Shown: positions 23,721 to 36,500 of the stretch, piece after piece
Layout of the letters: each line of letters begins with the position of its first letter
How positions within the stretch are numbered: the stretch's first letter is position 1
DNA from: Zonotrichia leucophrys gambelii
Lineage: Eukaryota > Chordata > Aves > Passeriformes > Passerellidae
Assembly (NCBI RefSeq): GCF_028769735.1
Contig: NC_088171.1
Location: 64,098,216 to 64,162,215, forward strand
DNA length: 64,000 nt
Direction: 5' to 3'
The notes under the pieces: generated by a model
The model's input: only the letters and a program-made list of their open reading frames with translations
Database searches by the model: none
What the model was told of the DNA's origin: nothing
Translations under genes and position numbers: made by a program

Positions 23721-26130
23721 TTACCAAACTGGGGAGCAAATAATTTTTAAAGTTCTTTTAAAATTTTTATGTTCTAAGAATGATATAATTGTCATCCAAG
23801 AGAGAGAACAGAGGTGTGTGGGAATGCATTCATAAAATAGGGCCTCTCACATTTTCAGGTGACTGACCAGAAGTTAGTAGAGTAGCTATTTGCTGCCACA
23901 GACTCACATCATCCATGTGTCAACCACAGCCATATCACAGGGTGATATGGCAAATTACGACTAGAAGAAAAATAAATATATGCATCTCTTTTGTCTAAAG
24001 CATTTCTAAAAAGCTTGTCTAAAAGCATTATCACAGCTATCTCATCTATCAAAAGCAAGGTGAGTAGGGATTAGTTGCTTTCATTTTGAGAAACATTTAC
24101 AGTAGTCTTCAGGACCTGTTAGGTTTTCTTCTCTTGCCTATCATTTCTCCACACTGCACATACATTGATGTCTGCTTTTCCTTTTCCCTGCTTTTTGCTC
24201 AGCTGTCTGACCTTATTGTCTCTATTAAGTATGCTGTGGCCTGGTTTCTTTTTTTTCCTGCTTTGATTTTCTTATCTTCCCTCTCCCACTTCCTTCTCTG
24301 AGAATGTATTCCTGAAAGATTACTGCCAGGGAGTATGACCTAGAATAGTACTACTTAGTTTATCAGTTACTATGCTACAGGCATGATTAAATCCGGTAAA
24401 ATAAAAATGCAGTTATCCAGAATTTTTGTAATTCTTAAGCTTTCGATGAAAAAATTAAATTGGATTAATTAATTTAGAAACTAGTGAGTAAAATTCTATT
24501 CCCATGTCAATTTGAGTGTGGGCAAAAGCAGTGTGTACACTTTTTCTGGGATGGTACTTTCACAGTCTGTGCAATTTACTGACATATTGGGATTGGCTAT
24601 GAATTTGTCAGTGTGCAGCAGGTACCAGTAGCTCCCTAAGGGATACATCTGATCTTTTCCATCTTAAGCTTTGGGTTGTCATTTGCTTTTTGTCCTTTGA
24701 TTTTCTCTACAAAGACACCACTTGTGAGGCTGTCAGGTGTTCAGTAGGAATTGGAGTTGCACCTACAGTAAATTTACCAGTACCTCATGAAATTAAGCAG
24801 AGAGCCCTTATAATAACTTCACAAGTCTTACTCATTTAACTTGGTAAAAATATCTTGCTTTTACATGAAATGAGTTCTACCCTTCCCATGATCCAAATAC
24901 TTGAAAGAAGACATTAATTTGGTATGCTTTAAACCAGTTGATTCATTGATTCTATTGTACAGTCATGATATGCAGTCTTTCTTTTCAGCTCATAACTTTG
25001 TTATAGGTAAGACTGATTTATTGGCAGCCCACAGGATTACTATTGTGCTCTGTTTACAGAAAATGTCATAAATAATACAGCCTGAAATGTCCCTCACACA
25101 TACAGAGGACTATAAATTACAGAAAGTCTTTGTGTAAGGGCATTCTACAGTGAGCTAATTAAGGCGTTCAGGCATAAAGCTGATGACACAATGAAAAAAA
25201 ATTAAAAGATACAGCATAGTGAGAAAATCTATGCTTTTGATTGAGTTTTGAAGAGAGAGAATGAATCGATGAAGCAGAGAGAAAGAGGCAATCTGTTTCA
25301 GATGGCAGGTTACAGATGAGAAGGTGTTTACAGCAAGCGCAGTAAGTGTGAAGGAACAGAAAGAAGCCTGGCTCTAAACTGCAAAAGGAACAGAGGAGGG
25401 GAAAAGAAGTGTGGTGAACTAGAGAAAATCCATAAGTTTGGAAAGTAAGTAAAAGACAATGCATCTGTCTGAATCATGTACTGCATGGAAAGCTGAGCTG
25501 AGCCAGACTTGAAGAATCAAAGTAGTAGTGAAGAAAAGAATAGGAGTTAGGGTAGCTATTGCAAAAGAGTGACATTCAGAGGTGTGCTTGTGGAGCAATG
25601 ATATGCAGGCTTGTGTACTGGAAATTAAATGCTGTTACATGTTCTGCTATTGCACATCCACAGCAAAAGGCTGTCCAGTCTATCCTTTCAAATATCTTTC
25701 TAACCACATAGGTAACTGAGTGGAATATTCTCTTATTGCTCAGGAACATCCTGGCTGGGGAGACTGACCAGCACAGAACTTACTCCCTGTATGTAAGGTG
25801 CGATTGTCAGTAATAACCAGGCTGTAGGTAGAGAGCTAGAGAGCCCTGCTCTGCCACTGTTCCCTTCCTTCCTCACACTGGATGCTGCACTTGTAGCATG
25901 CAGTGGAACACCCCTCCTCTGCTGGTGCAGTGAAGTGCCTGCACAAGTGTCTGGATGGGTGCAGTGATGTCTTTTCCATCTCTTAGACTGTCTCTCAAGA
26001 AAGGGTTAAGAGATGGGATACCTGGAAGAGGGAGGCAGTAGATTGCAAGATTCGGGATTTTCACTAAGGGAGTGAAAGTTCTGCCCAACAGATCAGCAGG
26101 GTAGTTGCACACCAAAGCAAGGCATCTCAT
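23721..26130. other. Unique noncoding DNA
   Basis: No gene or mobile element is recognised. The stretch around 24420-24490 is strongly AT-rich with 'ggattaattaatttag', a homeodomain-type cluster. A 98-codon minus-strand frame at 25168-25464 has an F/L/C/S-rich translation typical of antisense purine-rich DNA and is not called. Confidence 0.5.
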
Positions 26131-26775
26131 GATCACAGAATCATAGAATAAATTGAGTTGGAAGGGACTTCAGAGACCATCTAATTCCAACTTCCCTGCC
26201 ATGGGCAGGGACACCTCATACTAGATCCGGTTGCTCAAAGTCCCGTCCAGCCTGACCCTGAGCACTTCCAGCAATGAGGCATTTCCAACTTCTCTGGGCA
26301 ACCTGTTCCAGGGCCTCACCACCCTCATAGTATACAGTTTCTTCCTTGTGTCTAATTCAAACCCACTCTCCTTCAGTTTGAAGCCTTGCACCTGTCTGTA
26401 CCTGCTCTTATAAGTAATCTCTCTTCATCTACCTCATAGACTCCCTTCAGGTACTGGAAGGCCGCAATTCTCTTTTCCAGGCTGAACAATCCCAATTCTC
26501 TCAGTCTTCCCTTCTAGGAGAGATGCTCCACCCCTCTAAAGAACAAGATGGCCTCTTCTGGACTCGCTCCAACAGGTCCCAGTCTTTCCTCTGCTGGAAC
26601 CCCAGAGGTGGATGCAGCACTGCAGGTGGGGTCTCACCAGATCAGAGCAGAGGGGCAGAATCCCCTCCCTCACCCTGCTGCCCACGCTGCTTTGGATGCA
26701 GCCCAGGACACAATTGGCTTCATGGCTGGAAGTGCACACTGCTGACTCATGTCCAGCCTCTCATCCAACACTGTA
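26131..26775 (-). mobile_element. CR1 LINE, 3' part including ORF2 end, minus strand
   Basis: The left edge is the antisense CR1 terminal repeat (gatcacagaatcatagaat), followed by 'gagttggaagggacttcaga'. Further right come 'ggcaacctgttccagggcct' near 26298, 'aggtactggaaggccgcaat' near 26450 and 'cagcactgcaggtggggtct' near 26615. On the minus strand, the frame at 26536-26739 reads a recognisable reverse-transcriptase tail, with ILPLCSDLVRPHLQCC. The frame is interrupted by stops and frameshifts, so the copy is dead. The order is complete and the divergence moderate. It is one of the longest and best-preserved CR1 copies in the window. Confidence 0.95.
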
Positions 26776-26920
26776 TTTTTTGGCAATATGTTTGCAGAGG
26801 TTGGTTCCTGCAGGGCAGTAAAGGAATTAGCATTGTCTGAAAATATTCTATCTTCATGTTTATGAAGCTTTAGCAAAGAAAGTTATGATCCTTTTCAAGA
26901 AGAATGACTTAATCTGTGTT

Positions 26921-26952
26921 AAAAAAAGAAAAAAGAAAAAAAGAAAGAAAAA
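26921..26952 (+). repeat. A-rich (AAAG) simple repeat
   Basis: A run of A with scattered G (aaaaaaagaaaaaagaaaaa and onward). No transposon body that would explain it as a tail is recognised upstream. Confidence 0.8.
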
Positions 26953-29900
26953 TGCAAACTGAAAGTTCCTGCTAGCATAGCCACATGGACTGGAACAGAT
27001 TTCCATAGAAGTGTGTTATTTCTGGATGTGAGTACTGTGTCTTTGAATAAAATGTTGAAAAACACTATGGGTATGCTACTTATGCACATTTCCAGGAAGA
27101 TAAAGCTGGTAACAAACAAATTAGCTCAAATAATAAGTAGTTAAAAATTTTAATGGAATAAGAGAGGACCAGCAGAACTAGTCACTCAGCCAATTACAAA
27201 TAAATGAAAGAAGACACACAAGAAGTCATTTATGTCATGTTCTCTCTGGAAGTCAAAACCCCTTTATTCATAATGAAATAAGGCTCTACATGAGCACAGC
27301 TCCTACTCTGATCCCAGTTTGGCTTTTTCCCCCCTCAAGATATAATTTACAGCACTTTTTTTCAATATTTTTTTCAACAATTATTTTAATTCTAAAATCA
27401 GAAAATTTTTATCACTGGGTGTCTCTCTGTTGTTTTCCTAAACTGCAGTGAACATGTAAAAAAGAGAAGAGATATTGTTACACAGATTAATTAGAATATT
27501 TTTCAGTGGTGGTCTTACTTGTTCCAATGAAAGAAGATTGCTGTGCAAAAGTCAGAAGAATAGAAATGTACCATTGACACCTGTTCTTTCTGACAACTGC
27601 AGGTTTCCCCTACACTAGGGACTCATGGCAATACGGGAGGTAGAAAAGTAACTTCCATTTGCAAAATTTTTACAACTCCTAAAAGCAAAACTTCCTGTAA
27701 ATCAAATCTGTATCATATTTTCTGCAACAGCCTGCAGTCTCTGTTTGCCTATAAACCAGTAAATGGAGCAGTAGGAGAATAGTTCTCTCAAGTACTGCCA
27801 CCTTACTAGATGGTAAAAGCACTTCTGTGTTCAGGTTCTTATAATAAATATTCATGCTTTTATGGGTTCTTGTATCTGAAAAACCTGGTGAAGTATGCAG
27901 TCAGCCTTTTTTATTTATTTCATTTTCTTAGGAAAAATGTTTTGAATATTGGGGGATGAGTAACTGTGGCCTCTATCAGCCTGACACCTTTGTGAAGCTG
28001 GTGGCTAAAGAATAGGTCCATAAAGCTATCACTCTGCACATTTGGAGTTTTTTAGTAAAATAGGCTGTCAGATGGCTCATTCGCTTAACTTAAAGAGAGG
28101 TTTTCTTCAGGTACATCTACCATTATGAGTCTTTTTCGTACATCACAGTTCTGATCCATGAGATCAGTGGAAGCCTTTGCATTGAAATCCTGCATAAATT
28201 TTGGGAGAGGCAGAGTCAATTAACATTTATATATATAGAAAACTTCAAAGACTTATGTATGATGGGGAATATGTCTCTGGAAAACAAAGATTATACGTTT
28301 GGATGGAGGCTAGAAACAGTATGCTCCTTAGCAGTGAATGTGCTGTGGGATTTCAACACTTAAGAGGTCTATAACAGGCACAAAATTTAACTGCTCACTG
28401 ATTATATGGTGCACTTGGAACAGCAAACAAACATTAGAATGGGAAAAATATGCTCTGTAATAGCAATAGTGACTTTCTCGCTGAGGCTGCTTTTGTGTAG
28501 CAGAAGGAAAGAAAAGCTAAGCTTTCATTTTAATAACTGTTTGAAGATTTGGTTTAAATGGATGAAGTTTCCTACTAAGCAGCTCATATTATTTTTCTTT
28601 TCTTCCTTGTTTGCCTGACAGATGAATTTGGAGCCAAACAAGAGCTGAAGAAAGAAACCAGAAATATTGTAACTCTGACTGGCAGGGTCAATTACACTGT
28701 CTTGATCTGAAGAACTGAGAAAGTTCCATGAAAATAGTTGTGGGTCTGAGAAGGTGGCCATGATAAGGATCCCATCCTGTCTGTGTACTGCCATAAATTG
28801 CTTCCCTCCATGTGAATCTTTGCATGGATGCACTAACATTTCCAGGAATTCTCTCTAACTTGTTCTTTCAGTTAGAAGTGACACATATTTGGGCAAGATA
28901 CTGCATTACTAGTGCCAGTGGCAATATCAGCCATCCTGTGGGAGATTGACAGCACTGCAGGAGATAAAAAGACCTGTGCAGCTGGAAGCACAGGCCAGTT
29001 CAGACTGTTCATGCCCACAGCTTTGCATGATATATGCCTCTGGGATGAGAAAAGATAGAGTCATGGAAGTTGTACTGTCCTCAGGCACCCCAGGAATTCA
29101 GCTGGATAGGCAAGATTTACATAGGAAGCCAAACCTGCTGCAGTAGTTTGTCATCTAATCTTTAACTGGGTTTACTCTGTGTACATGCAATTTTGTGGCA
29201 TCTATTTTGAGGAACAGAACTTGTTTGCTGGCTCTCCTTTACCTTCCTCTCTTGGCAGGCTGAGTGCTTCCATAGCATTAACCTGGTGCAGTGACCAATG
29301 TATCTTCTCCATTCTCTTCTGAGAGGAGGAAGGTTTTGGTGTGTGCTCTCCATGTACATGTTTGGGTGTCTGGCTGTAAAGGGAAAGAACACCAAATATC
29401 TGCATGCATATAAAAAGGGGTTTTTTAATTCTCTTGTTTTTCAGCTCCCTGAGGGGAGTCCTCTTATGCAATGTATTTCTTTGCCTAGGGAGGTACTACA
29501 CCTGGCCCATGCTGGATTGCTGCTGATCATTCTGATCATTCAGGCAGCACAGGTGTCTGTGTTGTGGTGGACCGTCTTGTCAATATGCAGATCTTCTGCT
29601 CTGGGCTTTTTCTGTTGTGTGTGGTATTATCTCATTTCACAGCAGTTTTATATTTAATAGGAGATGGTTCTCAGAAAAAGGGAGGATGTCGAAGGGACAG
29701 CAACTCTCACAAGAGGTAAAGCACTGCAGTGAGTGCTCATTAATAAGACACAACTTGCAAAGGCATAATGATAATAGAAACGGCTGTGACAATGTCCTGG
29801 GTCAGTGCTTTATGTGCATATGTTTCAAATTCACGCAAGGAATCCTATTAGAGATTTAAAATCATTTGCTTTGCCTCAGCAAGTTTTTGTGCTCATTTAA

Positions 29901-32024
29901 ACCCCTGGTTTATCATTATGAAGTGTATTAACTTTCCCATGTTCGGTGCTTATTTCTATCCTGAGAGAAATAAACAAATAATACTGTGCAAATGGGTTTC
30001 TTGGGAAAGGAGGATAAGCAGCAGCAGGGTATCATTTGCACTCGGAGCTGATTGCTTTAAAAAGCTTCTCAAGAGTTCAAAAGGTTAAAAAACAGACTTG
30101 GTGAACATGTGCATTTTACTTATATTTTCCTTTTTTTGCTCAGAATGGATTTTACAAGCAGTCTTTTGACAGGCATGAGGCAGTGCCAGTAACTCAAGTC
30201 TTGGATGAAAGAGGAGAAAGCACTAAGTTGTATTTGCACAGTAATTCTGAGAGACTGCTAGCCTCAAGTGTAGGCTGCTCCCTGCTGCTGCTGCTATATA
30301 TACCCCATGAAAGACTGGTTTAAAGCATAATGAAACCACAGTGGGAAAAGATGTGTTCCTTTCCCACAAGTATTTGGAAACAAATAAGCATCTTTTGAAA
30401 CTGTAATATCTCCCCTGGCAAAAGGTAGGCATGCAAAGGTTCTTGTAAGACCATTTAGAAATGGGTATTAGAGGAGTGAATGGAGCTCAGAGGGTGCTGA
30501 TGGAGTGGAAAGGTGCGTGGAAGTAATGGAAGAGGAAAGTGGGGATTTCTTGGGAGTGTCATCCTGAACCAAGAACATTGTGCCTTGGAATGGCAAAAAG
30601 AGATGTTGTCTCTTGCTGTGCAGTGGTGTACTCAGGAAACAGAACTTTGTCAATACGGAGGAACGCACCAGGGATATTTCATTCCAGCCCTGATTTGTTC
30701 TTCTGAAGTAACCAATGTCTAATATGGAAATGCTTTTCATTTTCAATGAACAGGGAGATTCAGAAATTATTTCATGCTTTCCTCCTGGACATTTACTGCC
30801 CCTGGATACAGTTAGAGTTCAGACTTCATTTCTCCTAATCACTTACTGTCAATTGCAATTCTTTTTGGAAAAGTAAATATTGATTTTTATAATGTAGGGA
30901 CAGTCAGTTGAGGACTTAGAGAAAGACTAGCACATTTCATGTGTTGTAATCTGCTTTTCAAGTGGAAAGACTAGTATATAATTTGACAGTGTTTTAATAC
31001 TGAAATTAACTGAATATGAAAATGTTGAAAACTGCTCAGTCAAACTAGTTCTTAATATCTTGGAGCCTGTTTCTTGGGATTTAAATAGAAGTGGCTTGGC
31101 TTTTCAAACAGCTCAATACTTGCATCACCCCTTGGCTTAATAAGCACATCTTCTGTGACACGATCACAGCATAACTCATTTACAAATCTGTCATGATAAC
31201 ATCCATGGAATTTGCTTGTTATAGAAATGTGTTGTGGCAGCAGGTGATGGAAAGGTTATAAAAAAATGTATTATAGCTAGAGATTTGAATCACTGTCAGG
31301 TTTTATACTAAAATTGCCTTGTAGGAATTACAGCAATTCTGAACAAAGACTGTGCAATTTATAAATGGAAACTTCTACACTACAGCACTTTCTCCGTGCA
31401 TGGTTAGGTTTCTTTAGAAGAAAAAAAAGAAAAAAAGAATGATGCAATGCTAACACTTATGAGTAATGCATGACTGATGATCTCCTAAAGGCAGTGAGAG
31501 AGAAAATTACCTCCTTCTCTCATTTAAGGACATTATTAGAAGACTCAATGAGTTCAAAGCTCAGGAAATTATGTTAAGAGGACTGAATCAGGCTTTAAAA
31601 AAATCAGGATAAATTATTTTCTCAGCAGTTCTAGGCTAGAATTTCTTTTAAGCACTGTAAAGAAGAATATTTTGACACACTCTTACATGGTTCTCTTAAA
31701 AAGTATCTGTCACCACATTTGTGATTTACTTGCACAGGTACAGTTCCCTTCATGTACTAAATGTGCTGCAATCTGCAGCCCCTCAAATTAATGCATTTTA
31801 AATGCTATGTATGTCCCAGTACCTCAGAGCAGGAAGTAAAGGGATTCTTCTTTTGGCTGGGTAGGTAACACAGGAAAGAACAGAAGGAGATGACACCATT
31901 CAAAACACCAGGAGTGTTTTCTCCTGCAGGGTTTGAGAGTGGGACTGAGTGTCAGCTAGCAATGTACACTTCCACTGCTAGAGGCAGGGAAAAGGAGAAT
32001 GGTGCTAAGAAGATTTAAGGATAC
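26953..32024. other. Unique noncoding DNA
   Basis: Five kilobases without a recognisable gene or transposon. Frames of up to 119 codons (29298-29657 +) show no domain. The section at about 29850-30000 is repeat-free and CNE-like ('ggtttatcattatgaagtgt' near 29907, 'aaataaacaaataatactgt' near 29969). A small A-rich run sits at about 31420-31438. Confidence 0.5.
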
Positions 32025-32069
32025 TTTTTTCTTTTTCCTATTTTCTTTTTTTTTTTTTTTTCATTTTTT
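32025..32069 (+). repeat. T-rich low-complexity tract
   Basis: This contains an uninterrupted T run of about 17 bases (32045-32061) inside a longer T-rich segment. It could be the antisense of an A tail, but no element body is recognised next to it. Confidence 0.8.
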
Positions 32070-33125
32070 GCCTCGCACCTTCTGTAATTAACCATCTCAT
32101 GGCATTGCTGTAGTGTCTGTCAGGAGCCAGTGAGAGGTGTGCTGCAGCTGATCAGAGGAACATGAAACTGGTCTGTCCTGTCAGAATCCTACTGGGGCAT
32201 GGCTCCTCCTTTATAGCTGGTTTCAGAAGATAACAAGATTTACAGTGTCCCTCTCTGTGTCTGTCTGCTCTGAGCCTACTGACTTTAGCCGAAGTTGTCT
32301 GAATGATTAAAAATTTGGAAGAGGTAGTTGTCTCAAATGCTTTATGCCCAACACAGTTTCCAGGAGGGAGAGAAGAGGCAGCTTGAGCAGCCTTGTAAAA
32401 GGAGTGCCCGCTGTAAGAGGAGCTCCACCCTCATGGGCACAGGGGAGTCTGTATGAGACAGCCTGCGTGCTGCAGGCCCCTCACATGGGAAGCCTGTCAG
32501 CTGAAACTGACTCTGTGCAGTCCCAAGAGATTCACAGCCTTACAAAGTCAGGTTTCATAGTTCTGGTCACTTTTGAGTTTTGTAAAAACACAACAATCTG
32601 TCCCTCAGATGGACAAAACGCAAGATCCTGATTCCAAACGTGGCATATTTTAACACAGCCTTTAAATAAGGGGGACTTTTCACTACCTGCAAAATGCAAA
32701 ATACATTTTGTGTGAGGTTCTAACCAAAATCTCCTATTGGAGTGGCCTCCAATAATGACACTTAATTTATATGAGCTTTCATAAATGTTATGCTGCAAAA
32801 ACCTGTTTGTTCAAAGCATAAATACCTTTTTAATTTAAAGCGGATTGCAGTGTAACATGCCTCTGTCCTATCACAATGTCATAATGTGGGTTTTTAAATT
32901 TATTTATTGGGGTATGGGAACAATTTTGTCACTTCAGCTATTGAGTAAGAGAGAAAAATTATTTCTGACCCACCTGCAGACAGGAAGGTAAATTTGCAAT
33001 TTTCCTATTGCAGAACATTTATTTGCTGTAATATAGAAATATAACACTAAAATTCCACGTTATCACCTTAATACAGGAGTTTATTACAAATAAGCCCAAA
33101 TGGTATATTCATATTTTCTACCAGC
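32070..33125. other. Unique noncoding DNA
   Basis: No gene, RNA gene or mobile element is recognised. Open frames at 32344-32631 (+) and 32532-32798 (-) overlap and look random. Confidence 0.5.
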
Positions 33126-33530
33126 CTAAAAGAGCTGAGGTTGTTCAGCCCAGAGAAGAGAAGGCTCTGGAGAAACCCCATTGTGGCCTTTCCGTATTTA
33201 AGGGTGCCTTACACAAAATAGGGAGAGTGGCTTTTTAGGCAGGCAGGCAGTGTTAGGACAAGGAGAAATGGCTTTTAGCTAAAAGAGGAGAGATTTAGAT
33301 TAGATATCAGGAACAAGTTATTTAATGTGATGGTGGTGAGGCACCAGAACAGGTTGCACAGAGAAGTTATGGATGCCCCATCCCTGGAAGTGTTCGAGGT
33401 CAGGCTGGATGGGACTCTGAGCAGTTCAGTCTGATGGAAGGTGTTCCTGTCCAGGGCAGGGGGGTTGGAACTAGATATCTTTAAGGTTCTTTCCAATCCA
33501 ATCCATTCTATGATTCCATGATTCTCTGAT
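33126..33530 (+). mobile_element. CR1 LINE 3' fragment, plus strand
   Basis: It begins with 'agagctgaggttgttcagcc', equivalent to 'ggagctggggttgttcagcc' of CR1. Landmarks 'gatttagattagatatcagg', 'ccatccctggaagtgttcga' and 'ggtcaggctggatgggactc' follow. It finishes in the CR1 terminal repeat 'tccattctatgattccatga' at about 33500-33530. The 3' end is well preserved and the body carries an inserted aggcaggcaggcag run near 33238. Confidence 0.95.
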
Positions 33531-36500
33531 TAATGGTAGACCATCTAATTTACTTCTATCTGTACCAGCTTTAAGGGGCTAAAAGCAACGCTTGAGAGGC
33601 AAGGGAAGTAAATAAATTAACATTATCTTTTTGTTGCCTTTTGAGCAACTTAATACTCATCCCCTTATTTGGCTTAACATCTTCCCTTTGAGCTTTTGAG
33701 ATTACTTCACCAACTCAGACAAATTATCTGCATTTTAATAGTCACTTAGAAATGACATGGGAATCAATTCTCTGCAGTCTTTGCCAAGACTAATGCTTTC
33801 CTAACACCACAGCATTGTAAAATATTATGAATTGCAATGAGTTTCTTGAATCTACCAGACAGGGTTAACATTCCTGTTTTCCCTTTGCTATATGGAGATA
33901 GACAGGTTTTTCTAAACACAAAAATTATCCACTCTTTTTCAGACTGTCAATATCAAGATAGATAAAAGTGATAAATAAAAAATCATTACAGTAATGTATC
34001 CCTGTTAGAATTGCTCTCTTATTTCGTTGCATCCATTGCTCTCATAAAATAGCAGTTGCCTCACAGACACCATCACAGAAGGACAGAAACTACCCTTCAT
34101 TGCAAGTGCAGCAGACAGGAAAATGGCATTGGCTGTGTCTAGATTAACTGAGCCAGAGGCAGTTCTCAGCTCTTTTGTATTAAGCTGCTAGACATTTTAT
34201 GACATGTCCATGAGAGACCCAGACACATTTCCTGTCCTCCTTCAGATTTGTGCTTTATTTGTGAAGGAAGCAGGGGTGTAGGTGTGAAGGGTCACATTTG
34301 CTGCTTGAATGAAGTCTGCTGGTGGGACAGTCCAGGAGCATGTGTTTGGTAAATAACTTAAATTTAACCAGTATCTACCTTCACATAGCTGAACATGCCA
34401 GTGAAAGCATTATGCTTCCACATGAACAGGCTTACTAAAAATTTGGTTTAAAAAGCTGAACACAAACCATTAAAGTGTTGGCTTCATCATCATTAAAAAC
34501 TAATCAGGCCCATCACTGCTGAAACATCAACTTCTCTTGTTTGTATACACAGTACATCATTAATTTATTTAAATGTCAGCAACAGACTTCATCAAGGTTG
34601 CCTTCACTTCATACTACATCTCTGTACATGATGTGAAGTTATTGCTGCCAACCATCTCAGTTGGTTCAGCACAGTGTAATTCAGACATGGTCTTGGACAC
34701 ATCCTTTAAAGTCTTTGGTGCTCAAGTGTCACAGACTGTTCACTGGTGGCTTAACACTTTTATACCAGGAGTGTTTTTTCAGGATATTTACAGGAGTTTT
34801 TTCTTTACTTTTCCCCCTCCTGTGACATAAAAAGCATCCTGTAAAGGCCAGGATTATGGCCAGGTGTGTATGCATGTGGCTGGGAGAGAAAGAGAATAGT
34901 TGCATCCATGTCTAAAGTGAAAAAGCAGTTTTCTTCCAAGAGTGAATGCATGCAATTCAGTGGGTTACTCTCATTTGCTTAGTTTGCTGCCCCCTGGGAC
35001 TGAGAATAGCATCCTCTTCTGTTCTGCCACAACTTCCTGCCCTTGCTTCCGAGATCATCTGAAATTTCATGAGCGCCTGATGGTTGTTTTGTTGAAAAGA
35101 ATTTTTTGACACAAACTACATTTTAGATAAAAGATGCAGATCATACAATTAGCATGAGAACTAAAAAAGTCCCTGAAAGCATCAGATCCTTAAAAATGTA
35201 GGAAATTGAGTGTGTTAGCATTAACTTCTGCATAATGAGATGTGCTTGATGTGTTGAGTTAATGCATTAGCCTTTCACCCTAGAAACCTGTGTTCAAAAC
35301 CAGAATCAAGCAGAAATTAATTTGTTAACCTGATACAATTCTCTTTTGAACATTAATTCGTTACACAAGACACAGCATAGTCTGATCTGGCCAGATGCTA
35401 AAGAGCAGGCAACTGAAACAGCATGGAACACAGCCAGCTCTCTTCTGAGCACCTGCAGGGCAGTCAGGCCCTGTTGGTCCCATGCTTTCCCTTCAGTAAA
35501 GTTGTTGCTGCTGTAGGTTTTCCCATTGTTGAGCTGACTTCTGTGCGGCCAACATATATGAGTTGAAAATATGCCCCTGTGGTTTTGCAATGTTGAAGTA
35601 ATAGTTTGTTACTTAGGTTTCATTTAATTAAGACACAAAGAAAAGTCATATTGGCTAATTATTTTGAGATTACATGCTCTGAAAGAAAGAGAGAGATAGA
35701 GAAGCACACTGCTTCAGTGGCCAAAAATAAATAAGCTGTGAAAAGAGGAGCCTTATTAGGGTTGCTGTTTTTCATCACTGTGCTCCATTACATTATGTCA
35801 AAATCAAATTGCATTAGGCTAGCGGAGCACCAGCTGACGTGCACATTCTATCAGGGCTTTCTAAAGCACGCTCCCATTTTATTATGTGCATTGTAGGCAG
35901 TACTTAAATATTAACTGAGCACAAATTCCACTTAGAAGCATTTTAAAAATAACCCTTGATGCATTCTTTTTCACGCTTTTAACAGCCTGAGGCTTTGGGT
36001 AAGGAGAGGATACAGCTACACAAAGTGCTCAATTTCTCAACTATGCTGAACAAGTAAGAATCAGTAAGAATTCAGTACAAAATCCTTATTGCTCAAGTTC
36101 TTAAAGTATAAAGACATTGAGACAGTTAAATGTAAGCAGCTAATTCAGGTTTAGAGCTTCAGACACAGATATTTTTTTAAAATCCCAAACACAGATATTT
36201 TAGTTTACATGATAGCAGTGTACATTTATGTGTTTGTGATCTAAGGATGAACAGTCCTTCTCCTTTTCATCTATAATCTCTCTGAAAATTTGTCTGCATA
36301 CTTTTGCAATTGTATACAAGTTGTAAGAGATATTCCTGGATTTGATTGATATTTGCCAGCCTGACTGTCAGAGCAGCACCTGTCTTGGATCTGCTGTAAA
36401 CTGGAGCCCTGGAAGTGTGAGCTTGTTTTTCATTTACTGATGAATCTCTTGAGTTATGTTTTGTTCTTACTCACTGAGGTGCATTGTCTCTCCCCAGGTG

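Noticed and set aside
29298..29657. 119-codon plus-strand frame
   Set aside because: No domain, low-complexity hydrophobic ending, antisense frames of similar length.
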